Assembly: GCA_015232955.1 (NCBI GenBank)
Contig: JADFYS010000069.1
Span: 1-8,792, forward strand
Reading direction: 5' to 3'
Origin: Gammaproteobacteria bacterium
GTDB lineage: Bacteria; Pseudomonadota; Gammaproteobacteria; Thiohalomonadales; Thiohalomonadaceae
DNA length: 8,792 nt
Under the pieces are notes generated by a model. The model saw only the letters and a program-made list of their open reading frames with translations, did not search any database and had not been told where the DNA came from. Both the position numbers and the translations under genes were made by a program. Within the stretch, counting starts at the first letter, position 1, and each line of letters starts with the position of its first letter. This document shows, in pieces, positions 1-6,791 of the stretch.

Positions 1-1
1 C

Positions 2-682
2 TATGCCAATATGAAGCTAACCTTTTCTATGACGATGAACACCGGCACCACAGTGAGTCGTTCCGACATCAGTACGGATGCTTTGTACATAAACAGTGGC
101 GCGACGCTGACGGACAGCTTCGTGGTGACCAGAGTTCCGGATAGAAACTATGGTCATATTGCACACAGCTACCTCACCAAAGCTTCAGGTACTAATGGAA
201 GTATGGGATTCTATGATAACGGTAGGGCGACGGAGAGTGTTTTTGTCATGTCTTATCTGGAGTTGTCTGGACCCTCAACACGCCTGGAAGATAGCTATGT
301 TTCGAACCTATATCTGAATGGCACGGTCACGGGATCCATTGTTGCCAACCTTTACAACAGCGGAAGCGCCGGACGGGTCGAAGGCACAGATGTCATCCTG
401 AACCAATACAACACCAAAAACATCTTTTTCGAAAACAGCTTCATTAGCTCACAGACAGACTTCAGCGATGTCTATGACGGTCTGGGGTTGCCAGTGGACG
501 AGATTGGGGACGGTTTTGCCGAGACCAGTTTTGAGCTAAATGGCACCACCCACACCGTTGATGGTATCGTCAACCCCCGTAGCAGCCGTAACTTCGCCAA
601 CGGTATCGACGATATCTGGGACGCCAACGGCGTTGGTGCGCTGTGGGATGCGGCCAATCCAGAGCTATTCCCGGAGCCGTAA
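2..682 (+). CDS. Beta-helix-like secreted/surface protein, C-terminal part (5' end outside window)
   Basis: The reading frame is open from base 2 and has no stop before the first ATG at 11, so the gene most likely starts upstream of the window; from that ATG 223 residues are visible. The protein is rich in Ser, Thr, Asn and Gly and poor in Lys and Cys. Between residues about 18 and 146 (numbered from the ATG) it carries imperfect 15-18-residue units of the type [E/D/G]-S-x-V-x-x-L-Y-x-x-G, for example around DSYVSNLYLNG, GSIVANLYNSG and GTDVILNQYN. Short alternating strands with Asn/Gly turns suggest a right-handed parallel beta-helix, as in adhesins and pectate-lyase-fold proteins. The last 70 residues break the pattern and are acidic and Trp-containing (DDIWDANGVGALWD). 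No autotransporter barrel, sorting signal or membrane segment is visible. It ends just before a hairpin and a strong terminator. By eye it is less GC-rich than the other genes, which could mean transfer or only a different amino-acid composition. Function is unknown; the fold is inferred. Confidence 0.7.
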   Translation, partial: YANMKLTFSMTMNTGTTVSRSDISTDALYINSGATLTDSFVVTRVPDRNYGHIAHSYLTKASGTNGSMGFYDNGRATESVFVMSYLELSGPSTRLEDSYVSNLYLNGTVTGSIVANLYNSGSAGRVEGTDVILNQYNTKNIFFENSFISSQTDFSDVYDGLGLPVDEIGDGFAETSFELNGTTHTVDGIVNPRSSRNFANGIDDIWDANGVGALWDAANPELFPEP

Positions 683-690
683 AATGGCCA

Positions 691-711
691 GCGGCAAGAA
701 TTTCTTGCCGC
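691..711 (+). terminator. Hairpin just after the beta-helix-like gene
   Basis: GCGGCAAGAA (691-700) and TTCTTGCCGC (702-711) are perfect inverted repeats, giving a stem of at least 8 bp with a small AT-rich loop. TGGC (685-688) and GCCA (716-719) can extend it. It begins 8 bases after the stop codon at 680-682. Only three T follow, so by itself it would be a weak terminator; it may protect the 3' end or act with the stronger terminator 27 bases further on. Confidence 0.5.
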
Positions 712-737
712 TTTAGCCAGAGTTCAACACCCTGCAC

Positions 738-764
738 AGCCCTCCTCGCGAGGGCTTTTTTTTT
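738..764 (+). terminator. Strong rho-independent terminator
   Basis: AGCCCTC (738-744) pairs with GAGGGCT (750-756) around a 5-base loop (745-749). The stem runs straight into nine consecutive T (756-764). This is a textbook intrinsic terminator for plus-strand transcription and ends the beta-helix-like gene. It has no T-run in the other direction, so it would not stop lysE transcription coming from the right. Confidence 0.88.
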
Positions 765-862
765 CCGGTTAAAACCCCAGCCCTTCTACCATAGTAACGA
801 TTCAGTGCGACAACGGAGGAGTCGATCACTCCCGCGAAGAGAGAAGCTGTTCTGGTGGTTCT

Positions 863-907
863 GGATTCCCGCTTGCGCGGGTATAACGGTAGGGGTTCGC
901 AGGAATG
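863..907. repeat. Degenerate REP-like palindrome (ATTCC...GGAAT)
   Basis: An inner hairpin CCCGC (868-872) / GCGGG (877-881) with a 4-base loop sits inside an outer inverted repeat ATTCC (865-869) / GGAAT (902-906). The wording GGATTCCCGC...GCGGG...GGAATGAC resembles dispersed intergenic repeats common in proteobacterial chromosomes (REP or dRS3-like), here with an insertion or drift in the right half. It lies in the 247-base gap between two convergent genes and 22 bases beyond the stop of lysE, so its hairpin may also stabilise or end the lysE transcript. The rest of the gap (765-862) shows nothing recognisable. Copy number in the genome cannot be judged here. Confidence 0.55.
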
Positions 908-929
908 ACAGTGGAGTGTTCTATTGCAC

Positions 930-1559
930 CTAACTCACACTCGAAGTGACCAGTTTCAATGCCAGTCCGGCAAAAATCAGAGCGGCGAACCGATTGAGAT
1001 ATAGCTGCGCTTTTGAGGAGCGATTGAGCCAGCCGCCCAAAGAGGCTGACACTACCGCGATACTACTAAAGATCACCAGCGCGACGACCATAAAGATTGA
1101 ACCGAGGAGAAAGATCTGGGGGGCGATGGCACCGTACTGCGGCGATGCAAACTGAGGAAGAAAAGCGAGAAAGAAGAGGGATACCTTTGGATTGGTGATG
1201 TTCATGAGGACACCTCGTCGATAGAGAGTGCCTGCTGAACAGTGGATAACCCCCTCTCTCTCCATACTCACTTCTGCCACTGAAAAGGCCTGCCAAGCGA
1301 GGTAGAGGAGATAGAGGGCACCTACCACTTTCAGAGCGGTGAATGCCACTACCGAACTCTGAAAGAGGGCGGCGATCCCCAACGCTACGGCAGTGGTATG
1401 GACGATCAAGCCGGAGCAGAGACCCAGCGTCACCAGAATGCCAACCTTTTTTCCATAAACCGCCGACTGCGTCAGTACAAAAATGTTATCCGGTCCCGGC
1501 GCTATACTCAGCACTGCAGAGGCGATGACAAAGGTGACGATGGCGTCGACGGGTATCAT
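930..1559 (-). CDS. LysE/RhtB-family amino-acid (or homoserine lactone-type) exporter
   Basis: A 209-residue polytopic inner-membrane protein of the usual RhtB/LysE length (about 205-210). Family signatures are APGPDN at residues 20-25 in the first hydrophobic segment, and NITNPK at 120-125 followed by the hydrophobic SLFFLAFLPQF. About five to six membrane spans are apparent: near 5-27, 40-62, 68-90, 112-135, 145-172 and 188-205. The family exports amino acids or related small metabolites by proton exchange; the substrate cannot be read from the sequence. I chose the ATG at 1559. The frame stays open to 1601, but that extra 14-residue stretch is encoded by a palindromic repeat and is not part of the family. 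An AGGG lies 7 bases upstream of the chosen ATG, at the edge of the repeat. It follows slt on the same strand after 128 bases and may be co-transcribed, with the palindrome in between. Confidence 0.9.
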   Translation of the reverse strand: MIPVDAIVTFVIASAVLSIAPGPDNIFVLTQSAVYGKKVGILVTLGLCSGLIVHTTAVALGIAALFQSSVVAFTALKVVGALYLLYLAWQAFSVAEVSMEREGVIHCSAGTLYRRGVLMNITNPKVSLFFLAFLPQFASPQYGAIAPQIFLLGSIFMVVALVIFSSIAVVSASLGGWLNRSSKAQLYLNRFAALIFAGLALKLVTSSVS

Positions 1560-1567
1560 TTTATACC

Positions 1568-1616
1568 CTATACCCAAGATACCTGAAAACGCTGGCTCCA
1601 ACTATCTTGGGTATAG
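1568..1616. repeat. Palindromic intergenic repeat, copy 1 (slt-lysE gap)
   Basis: CTATACCCAAGATA (1568-1581) and TATCTTGGGTATAG (1603-1616) form a perfect 14-bp inverted repeat around a 21-base centre containing AACGCTGG. A second copy in the same orientation lies at 6773-6820. By hand alignment, 38 of 47 gapless positions are identical. In RNA made from the slt/lysE strand it would form a long hairpin between the two genes. Its inner edge is 9 bases from the lysE start codon and probably supplies the AGGG ribosome-binding sequence. It encodes no protein and resembles a REP- or MITE-type element. I do not recognise a named family. Confidence 0.8.
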
Positions 1617-1668
1617 TGACCGTGTGAGCCGAGGATTTTGGGGAGTAGTGAGTCAACCATTCAGGTCA

Positions 1669-1685
1669 TGTGATGAGCCATCACA
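1669..1685 (-). terminator. Short hairpin just after the slt stop codon (weak)
   Basis: TGTGATG (1669-1675) and CATCACA (1679-1685) form a 7-bp stem with a 3-base loop, starting 2 bases downstream of the slt stop codon (1688-1690, minus strand). No T-run follows on the minus strand, so it is not a standard intrinsic terminator. It may be a 3'-end stabiliser or chance. Confidence 0.3.
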
Positions 1686-1687
1686 AC

Positions 1688-3688
1688 TCATCCCCCTCTC
1701 CCGGCCCCCTCCTTCTCTCTGCCGAGGGCGACCACCTTCCGCTCTTCATCCCCTATCGCCAGCATCAGCCGCTGTAACTTCACCGGTTCAACGCCCAACC
1801 GTTTGGCGTAGATCACCGCATAGCTCAGTACCCGTTTGACATAGCCCCGAGTCTCGCGAAAAGGGATGGTCTCCACCCAGAGTTCTGCCTCTATACGCCC
1901 CTTTTCCGGAAGCCACCGCTTGACCCGATGCGGCCCGGCATTATAGGCCGCCGTCGCTAATACCATATTATTATCAAAACGATCCAGCATCATCCGCAGG
2001 TAGCGACTGCCATAGGTGATGTTGGTTTTGGGTTGAGTCAGGGCGCTTCGGCGATAGCCCATTCCCAGCTTTTTCGCCACCTCTTTCGCGGTCTGGGGCA
2101 TCAACTGCATCAGGCCGACGGCCCCTGCGGATGAGACCACATCCGCCATAAAGACGCTCTCTTGACGGATCACTGCGTAGACCCAGGTCAGCTGCAGCCG
2201 GTTCTCCTCTGCTGCGGTCATCACCAGAGGCCGGTGCTCGATCGGAAAGCGGAGTTCGAGATCATCCCAATACTCTGTTTTGGCGAGGGTGAAGATGGAG
2301 CGATCGTGCCACCTCCAGATCTGGGCCAGCTTCGATGCCGCCTTGAGTTCATCGTCCTGATACCCCTCTGTCTCAAAATACCACTCCCGTCGCGCCTGGA
2401 TCCCTTTTCCGAGAAGATAGAGTTCCCGCGCGCGCATCAGAGCCGGGCGTGCCGCCATCTCGGTCAACGCTGCCCCGTCCACCTCCAGTGGCAGATGGGC
2501 GAGGTTATAGGGGAGATCGCTCTTTTCAGCGGCAAGAAAACCGTAATAACTCCGCTCTGCGGCAAGATCCTGATAGAGTGTTGCCGCAATCTTATCCGAG
2601 CCGAGCTTCTCCAGCGCCACGGCATACCAGTAGCGCCAGCTCTCCTCCTGTTTCAACGCCTGTGGTAGGGCATCGATCCACGCCAACACCAGATCCCAGC
2701 GCTGGAGCTCTAGCGCCTGACGCAGCCGGGTCTCATGGAGAGAGGTATCTTCCGCTGTCGGCTGGAGGGTGGCGAGCTGCTGCAAGCTGTCGGGATGGTC
2801 CTGCCACGCCATGCGCATTCCGAGCAACTGTTCGATCTCTGTCACCTCTTCTGCGCTAAAAGGGTATTTCTGTTGAAGTTCTCTCCAGCCCTGCCGCCCC
2901 TGATCAATATCCTGGCGAATCAGGCGCACCACGCCATCCATAAGTAGCTTCTGACGCTGAGAGTGGGGAGAGAACTTGCGGCTCACCACCCGTGACGGCT
3001 GCTGCTGCACCGCGATCCACCCTTCAAGCCACTGTTGTCCATCGGTCCGAAGATGGTTCTTTCCCAAATAACGCGCCAGTTTGCGGTCTCCTTTGGCCAT
3101 CGCCAATCCGATGCGTTGCCAGGCGAGATCAGAGGTCACCCCCCCTTGTTTGATCCATAAATTGAAGGCGGGATCGCAGGCGTCGGGGCGGGATGATCCA
3201 TGAAGCCAGATCTCTGCCACCTGAGTGAGCGCCTCTGGAGCGCGACCGGTCTCGATCATCGCGGTTAAAGCGTGACACTGGCGACTCACCGCACTCTGAG
3301 GTGTATAGAGCAGAAGGTAATCCTCCCAGTGGTGCGCTTCGGCAAGGCGATCGAGCCAGAAGCTGCGCAGCCGCTCTGCCAGAGGGGTGTCACCATAGCG
3401 GTCGATAAACGCTCTCACCTCGGAGAGGCTAGTCCGCTGCGGATAGCTGCGCATCTTATAATAGGGGAGATAAGGGTAGAGCGGATACCCTTTCAGTTGC
3501 GGCAGAAGCGCGCTGGAGGTCGCATCATCACCGCTGCGAACCGCCTTTTCTGCCACAATGAAGAGCGCCCGTTCCGTCTGCCACCTATCCTCTGCCACTT
3601 TATCCGGTGTAGCGAGGATCACCGTCGGCAGGATCAGCAGTAGGGGGAGAAGCGCAAAGTTGGAGGTGAAGTTTAAGCGTAGCGTCAT
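1688..3688 (-). CDS. slt: Soluble lytic murein transglycosylase (Slt70 type, GH23)
   Basis: This 666-residue periplasmic enzyme cleaves the MurNAc-GlcNAc bond of peptidoglycan and leaves 1,6-anhydroMurNAc ends. Residues 1-26 look like a Sec signal peptide (LLPLLLILPTVILA, likely cut after ILA). About 27-480 is the helical-repeat U/L superhelix of Slt70, with the typical opening segment GYPLYPYLPYYKMR near 67-80. The catalytic SLT domain follows: YAVIRQES with catalytic Glu at 510, SAGAVGLMQLMPQTA at 520-534, NITYGSRYLRMML at 556-568, and AAYNAGPHRVKRW at 580-592. Precursor length is close to E. coli Slt (about 645). The ATG at 3688 directly precedes the signal peptide; a weak GGA lies upstream. 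The last 10-15 residues (GREKEGAGRGG) are basic, Gly-rich and unlike the enzyme, and may be read-through into a purine-rich repeat. It is divergent from the membrane-protein gene at 3737, with lysE downstream. Confidence 0.95.
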   Translation of the reverse strand: MTLRLNFTSNFALLPLLLILPTVILATPDKVAEDRWQTERALFIVAEKAVRSGDDATSSALLPQLKGYPLYPYLPYYKMRSYPQRTSLSEVRAFIDRYGDTPLAERLRSFWLDRLAEAHHWEDYLLLYTPQSAVSRQCHALTAMIETGRAPEALTQVAEIWLHGSSRPDACDPAFNLWIKQGGVTSDLAWQRIGLAMAKGDRKLARYLGKNHLRTDGQQWLEGWIAVQQQPSRVVSRKFSPHSQRQKLLMDGVVRLIRQDIDQGRQGWRELQQKYPFSAEEVTEIEQLLGMRMAWQDHPDSLQQLATLQPTAEDTSLHETRLRQALELQRWDLVLAWIDALPQALKQEESWRYWYAVALEKLGSDKIAATLYQDLAAERSYYGFLAAEKSDLPYNLAHLPLEVDGAALTEMAARPALMRARELYLLGKGIQARREWYFETEGYQDDELKAASKLAQIWRWHDRSIFTLAKTEYWDDLELRFPIEHRPLVMTAAEENRLQLTWVYAVIRQESVFMADVVSSAGAVGLMQLMPQTAKEVAKKLGMGYRRSALTQPKTNITYGSRYLRMMLDRFDNNMVLATAAYNAGPHRVKRWLPEKGRIEAELWVETIPFRETRGYVKRVLSYAVIYAKRLGVEPVKLQRLMLAIGDEERKVVALGREKEGAGRGG

Positions 3689-3736
3689 TAGGTGTCCGTT
3701 GCCTGAAATTATGAGACAATCATTACGAGATCAGAG
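3689..3736. promoter_or_regulatory. Divergent intergenic region, probable promoters for slt and the plus-strand operon
   Basis: These 48 bases separate two divergent start codons and must hold at least part of both promoters. On the minus strand a CATAAT (3706-3711) is a fair -10 element for slt, although a matching -35 box is poor. On the plus strand TTGCCT (3702-3707) followed after 17 bases by ATTACG is a weak candidate. The GG-N10-GC pattern of a sigma-54 promoter is not present. Candidates are by eye only. Confidence 0.35.
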
Positions 3737-4489
3737 ATGTATGAGATTAACATAAACCACGCCATCATCACCACTTTCCTGCTGGGGATTTTAAGCACCC
3801 TCCACTGTGTCGGGATGTGTGGCGGCATTATGACCGCGCTCACCTTTGGTCTACCACAGACGATCCGGCGTCACCCTCTTCTCTTCCCGCTCTACCTGCT
3901 GCTCTTCTCTCTGGGTCGGATCCTCAGCTACCTGCTGGCCGGTGTGGTTGTCAGCCTCCTCGGTAGTGCCCTGCTCGGGATGATCTCGCCCCAGTTTGGA
4001 CTTTCGCTCTTACGGGGGCTGGCTGCCCTGACGCTGGTGGCTGTCGGCTGCTATCTCGCGGGTTGGCTCCCCGCCTTTGCCTATATCGAAAAGGTGGGCG
4101 TACCGCTCTGGCGATGGCTTGAACCGTGGACCGAGCGTCTGCTCCCGATCACCTCCCCCCTTCAGGCGCTGCTCTACGGCATGATCTGGGGCTGGTTACC
4201 GTGTGGACTGGTCTACTCTGCCCTGCTCTACACCTTTGCGTCCGCCACAGCCACTGAGGGTGGGGTGATGATGGTCGCCTTCGGTGTCGGCACCCTGCCG
4301 GGGATGATCGCCCTCGCCCTCTTCGCCCACCGCCTCCACCATTTGACCCGAAAAACAGCTTTTCGTACCACGGTCGGGGTCATGCTGATCACGATCTCCT
4401 TGGTCGGCCTCCTCTTTGGTGATACTCTTCACCCTCCAAACCACCTCGATTCCAACCCTGCAATGGAGTGTCAAAGTGAACCCCTTTGA
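3737..4489 (+). CDS. SafE/TauE-like polytopic membrane protein (COG2836 / DsbD_2-like)
   Basis: A 250-residue integral membrane protein with six or so hydrophobic segments (about 8-38, 48-80, 88-112, 142-168, 174-200, 211-228). Two motifs mark the family usually annotated 'sulfite exporter TauE/SafE' or cytochrome-biogenesis/UreH-like: HCVGMCGG at residues 23-30 in the first span, and WGWLPCGLVYSAL at 151-163, which puts paired cysteines (24, 28 and 156) inside the membrane. Relatives are often found beside the cbb3 oxidase assembly genes ccoI and ccoS and are suspected of metal or thiol-redox transport. The sulfite-export label is not demonstrated for this branch, and no cco gene is visible here. 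The start ATG at 3737 has only a weak GAGA upstream; the ATG at 3741 is in another frame and soon stops. The last 23 residues are hydrophilic, and the gene overlaps the following activator gene by 14 bases, implying translational coupling. Confidence 0.85.
   Translation: MYEININHAIITTFLLGILSTLHCVGMCGGIMTALTFGLPQTIRRHPLLFPLYLLLFSLGRILSYLLAGVVVSLLGSALLGMISPQFGLSLLRGLAALTLVAVGCYLAGWLPAFAYIEKVGVPLWRWLEPWTERLLPITSPLQALLYGMIWGWLPCGLVYSALLYTFASATATEGGVMMVAFGVGTLPGMIALALFAHRLHHLTRKTAFRTTVGVMLITISLVGLLFGDTLHPPNHLDSNPAMECQSEPL
4465..4478 (+). promoter_or_regulatory. Ribosome-binding site and GTG start of the sigma-54 activator
   Basis: GGAG (4465-4468) lies 7 bases before GTG (4476-4478), inside the end of the membrane-protein gene. 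It decides the start against the in-frame ATG at 4416. With the GTG start, the Walker A lysine, GAFTGA loop and arginine fingers take the same residue numbers as in E. coli PspF, and no non-family N-terminal extension is left. Confidence 0.8.
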
Positions 4490-5438
4490 AGATAGACTCA
4501 TCGGTCAGTCCCCTCAACTGGAAGCGCTGATGCGCGCGGCAAAAGTGGTCGCCGCCACCGATGTGACCGTCCTCCTCCAGGGTGAGAGCGGAACCGGTAA
4601 AGAGCTTCTCGCCGCCGCCCTCCACCAGGCGAGCCGACGCAGGGAGGCTCCATTTGTCAGCATCAACTGCGCCGCCCTTCCCGACACTCTCGCCGAATCT
4701 GAACTTTTTGGTCACCGCAAAGGGGCCTTTACCGGTGCCGACAGCCACGCTGGCGGTCGTATTGCTGCGGCTGCAGGGGGGACCCTTTTTCTGGATGAGA
4801 TTGGCGAACTCTCACTGCCGATTCAGGCGAAACTCCTCCGTTTTCTCGAATCGGGTGAGTGTCAACGGCTGGGAGAGAGCACCCCCCATCGCGTCGATAC
4901 CCGTCTTATCGCAGCGAGCCACCGCGATCTCCTGCAACGGGTGGCGGAGGGGGCGTTTCGCAAAGATCTCTTCTACCGTATCCATGTGGTTCCGCTGGAG
5001 CTACCACCGCTGCGCGAACGAAGCGGCGAGATCCCCTATCTTCTCGCGCACTTCTCGACGCAACTGGCGCAGCAGCATCAGCTGACAAAACCCCGGTTTC
5101 ATCGCGACTGTTTTCCCTATCTCGACCGCTACCCCTGGCCGGGAAATGTGCGTGAGCTGCGCAACTTTTGCGAACGGATGGTGATTCTCTTCTCGGGTCG
5201 CACCATCCATCCCGACAACCTCCCACGAGAGATCCTTGCCCCAAACACGCCTGAGAGTGGGGGGATCGAACTTCCCGAGGGGGGGTTGCGGCTCGATGAG
5301 GTGGAGAAGAGGCTGATCACCAAGGCGCTGGATCGCTGCCGCGGCAACCGGAGCAAAGCGGCACGCCTGCTTGGGCTGACCCGTGACACCCTCCTCTACC
5401 GCATCAAAAAACATGCACTCTCACCAGATTGCCCTTAA
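4476..5438 (+). CDS. Sigma-54-dependent activator lacking a sensory domain (PspF-like architecture)
   Basis: A 320-residue bacterial enhancer-binding protein. The AAA+ domain starts almost at once: Walker A GESGTGKE (36-43), Asn64 switch residue, the sigma-54 contact loop GAFTGA (83-88), Walker B GTLFLDEIGE (102-111, with Asp107 and Glu108), arginine fingers 162 and 168 in FRKDLFYR, and WPGNVREL (221-228). A Fis-type helix-turn-helix ends the protein (GNRSKAARLLGLTRDTLLYRI, about 290-310). There is no receiver, PAS or GAF domain, so it should be active unless held back by a partner, as PspA does to PspF (325 residues). The C-terminal region looks closer to NtrC/ZraR-type activators than to PspF itself, and no pspA or pspB is seen, so I give no symbol. 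It overlaps the upstream membrane-protein gene by 14 bases, and mtaD starts 18 bases after it. Targets are unknown; no sigma-54 promoter was found in the intergenic parts of the window. Confidence 0.93.
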   Translation: MNPFEDRLIGQSPQLEALMRAAKVVAATDVTVLLQGESGTGKELLAAALHQASRRREAPFVSINCAALPDTLAESELFGHRKGAFTGADSHAGGRIAAAAGGTLFLDEIGELSLPIQAKLLRFLESGECQRLGESTPHRVDTRLIAASHRDLLQRVAEGAFRKDLFYRIHVVPLELPPLRERSGEIPYLLAHFSTQLAQQHQLTKPRFHRDCFPYLDRYPWPGNVRELRNFCERMVILFSGRTIHPDNLPREILAPNTPESGGIELPEGGLRLDEVEKRLITKALDRCRGNRSKAARLLGLTRDTLLYRIKKHALSPDCP

Positions 5439-5456
5439 CCCCCCCATATCAGAGTT

Positions 5457-6791
5457 ATGATTACCACAGAACTGCTCATTCATGGGGAGTGGGTCATCCC
5501 GGTAGAACCGGATGATCGCGTCCTCGAACACCACGCGATCGCCATTGATCACGGTAAGATCACCGCTATCCTCCCCTCGACCGAGGCGCGTGAACGCTAC
5601 CAGCCACAGCACGAGATCCACCGCCCCGGCCACGCCCTGATCCCGGGGCTGATCAACAGCCACACCCACGCCGCAATGAGCCTGATGCGCGGTCTTGCCG
5701 ATGATCTTCCCCTGATGAGCTGGCTGAACGACCATATCTGGCCGGCTGAGGCAGAGTGGGTCTCTCCCGAGTTTGTCCGTGACGGCTCTGATCTCGCCTT
5801 TGCCGAGATGATTCGCGGCGGTGTTACCTGTTTTAACGATATGTATTTTTTCCCGATGACGGTGGCAGAGCAGGCGCAAAAGGCGGGTATTCGGGCGGTC
5901 ATCGGTCTTATCGTCATCGATTTTCCTACGGTCTGGGCCAAAGATAGTGATGAGTATCTCCACAAAGGGCTGGAGGTTCATGATCAGCTTCGCCACCACC
6001 CGCTCATCACCACCGCCTTTGCCCCCCACGGCCCCTACACCGTCTCCAACCCGCCGCTGGAGCGGATTGCGACCCTGGCGGAGGAGCTGGATACCCAGAT
6101 CCACATCCATATCCACGAAACTGCCGCTGAGATCGCCCACGGTGAGAAAAGATACGGCAACCGCCCCCTCGCCAGGCTGGAGTCGCTGGGGTTGATCTCT
6201 CCCCGCACCATCGCCGTTCACATGACCCATCTCAACCCCGAAGAGATCGCCCGCTTCGCTGAACTATCGGGCCATGTCGCCCACTGCCCCGAATCAAATC
6301 TAAAACTGGCCAGCGGCTTCTCTCCGGTGGTGAAACTGCAAGCAGCCGGGGTGAATGTCGCCCTTGGCAGCGACGGTGCCGCCAGCAATAACGACCTCAA
6401 TCTCTTTGGCGAGATGCGCAGTGCCGCACTCCTCGCCAAAGGGGTGAGTAGTGATGCTAGTGCGGTTTCGGCCTACACTGCCCTCCAAATGGCGACGATT
6501 TGTGGTGCCCGGGCGTTGGCGATTGAGGATCAGTGCGGTTCTCTCCTCCCGGGCAAAAGTGCCGATATTGTTGCGGTCAATCTCGATACTATCGAGACGC
6601 AGCCGATGTACCACCCGATATCACAACTGGTCTACGCCTGTGATCGCCATCAGGTGATGGATGTCTGGGTCGCCGGAGAGCAGCTTCTCAAGCAGCGGCA
6701 TCTGACCCGAATGGATGAGTCCCGAATCCTCGCCCAGAGCAGAGCGTGGCAGCAGAAACTGGCAGCCAACAGCTATACCCAAGAACCCTGA
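5457..6791 (+). CDS. mtaD: 5'-methylthioadenosine / S-adenosylhomocysteine deaminase (TRZ/ATZ amidohydrolase)
   Basis: A 444-residue cytosolic metal-dependent amidohydrolase that deaminates MTA and SAH to the inosine forms, part of methionine/SAM salvage. Visible family residues are the HxH metal pair in NSHTHAAMS (His69, His71); HGPYTV (191-196); HIHIHET, where His218 and Glu221 have the spacing of the metal His and catalytic Glu; the His255 region (VHMTHL); VAHCPESN (274-281); and GSDGAASNN with metal-ligand Asp306. Length and order match MtaD. Other TRZ/ATZ members (atrazine or guanine deaminase-like) are possible, but the ubiG neighbour favours MtaD, as in Pseudomonas aeruginosa, where this enzyme is characterised. 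The start ATG at 5457, only 18 bases after the previous gene, has a poor AGAG upstream. The last codons (SYTQEP) and the TGA stop lie inside palindromic repeat copy 2, so the native C-terminus has probably been altered by the repeat. Confidence 0.93.
   Translation: MITTELLIHGEWVIPVEPDDRVLEHHAIAIDHGKITAILPSTEARERYQPQHEIHRPGHALIPGLINSHTHAAMSLMRGLADDLPLMSWLNDHIWPAEAEWVSPEFVRDGSDLAFAEMIRGGVTCFNDMYFFPMTVAEQAQKAGIRAVIGLIVIDFPTVWAKDSDEYLHKGLEVHDQLRHHPLITTAFAPHGPYTVSNPPLERIATLAEELDTQIHIHIHETAAEIAHGEKRYGNRPLARLESLGLISPRTIAVHMTHLNPEEIARFAELSGHVAHCPESNLKLASGFSPVVKLQAAGVNVALGSDGAASNNDLNLFGEMRSAALLAKGVSSDASAVSAYTALQMATICGARALAIEDQCGSLLPGKSADIVAVNLDTIETQPMYHPISQLVYACDRHQVMDVWVAGEQLLKQRHLTRMDESRILAQSRAWQQKLAANSYTQEP

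Noticed and set aside
643..933. 96-codon plus-strand reading frame over the terminator region
   Set aside because: It runs through the strong terminator and REP-like palindrome, has no ribosome-binding site and encodes a low-complexity product; it is a chance frame.
1560..1601. Longer LysE N-terminus starting at 1601
   Set aside because: The extra residues are encoded by the palindromic repeat and are not found in the family; the ATG at 1559 gives the standard MIPVDAIVTFVIA start.
1568..1616. Palindrome copy 1 as a rho-independent terminator
   Set aside because: There is no T-run on either side in either direction, and the same element recurs between mtaD and ubiG.
2162..2668. 168-codon plus-strand frame opposite slt
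   Set aside because: It is the antisense shadow of the Slt superhelix and catalytic regions, without start signals or a family match.
3689..3736. Possible sigma-54 promoter (GGTGTCCGTTGC)
   Set aside because: The GG and GC doublets are separated by 8 bases instead of the required 10.
4416..4475. Activator start at the in-frame ATG 4416
   Set aside because: It would add 20 residues outside the family, while the GTG at 4476 has a good GGAG and gives PspF-like numbering.
5421..6230. 269-codon minus-strand frame opposite mtaD
   Set aside because: It is antisense to the conserved amidohydrolase motifs, has no recognisable domain and is explained by codon bias of the real gene.
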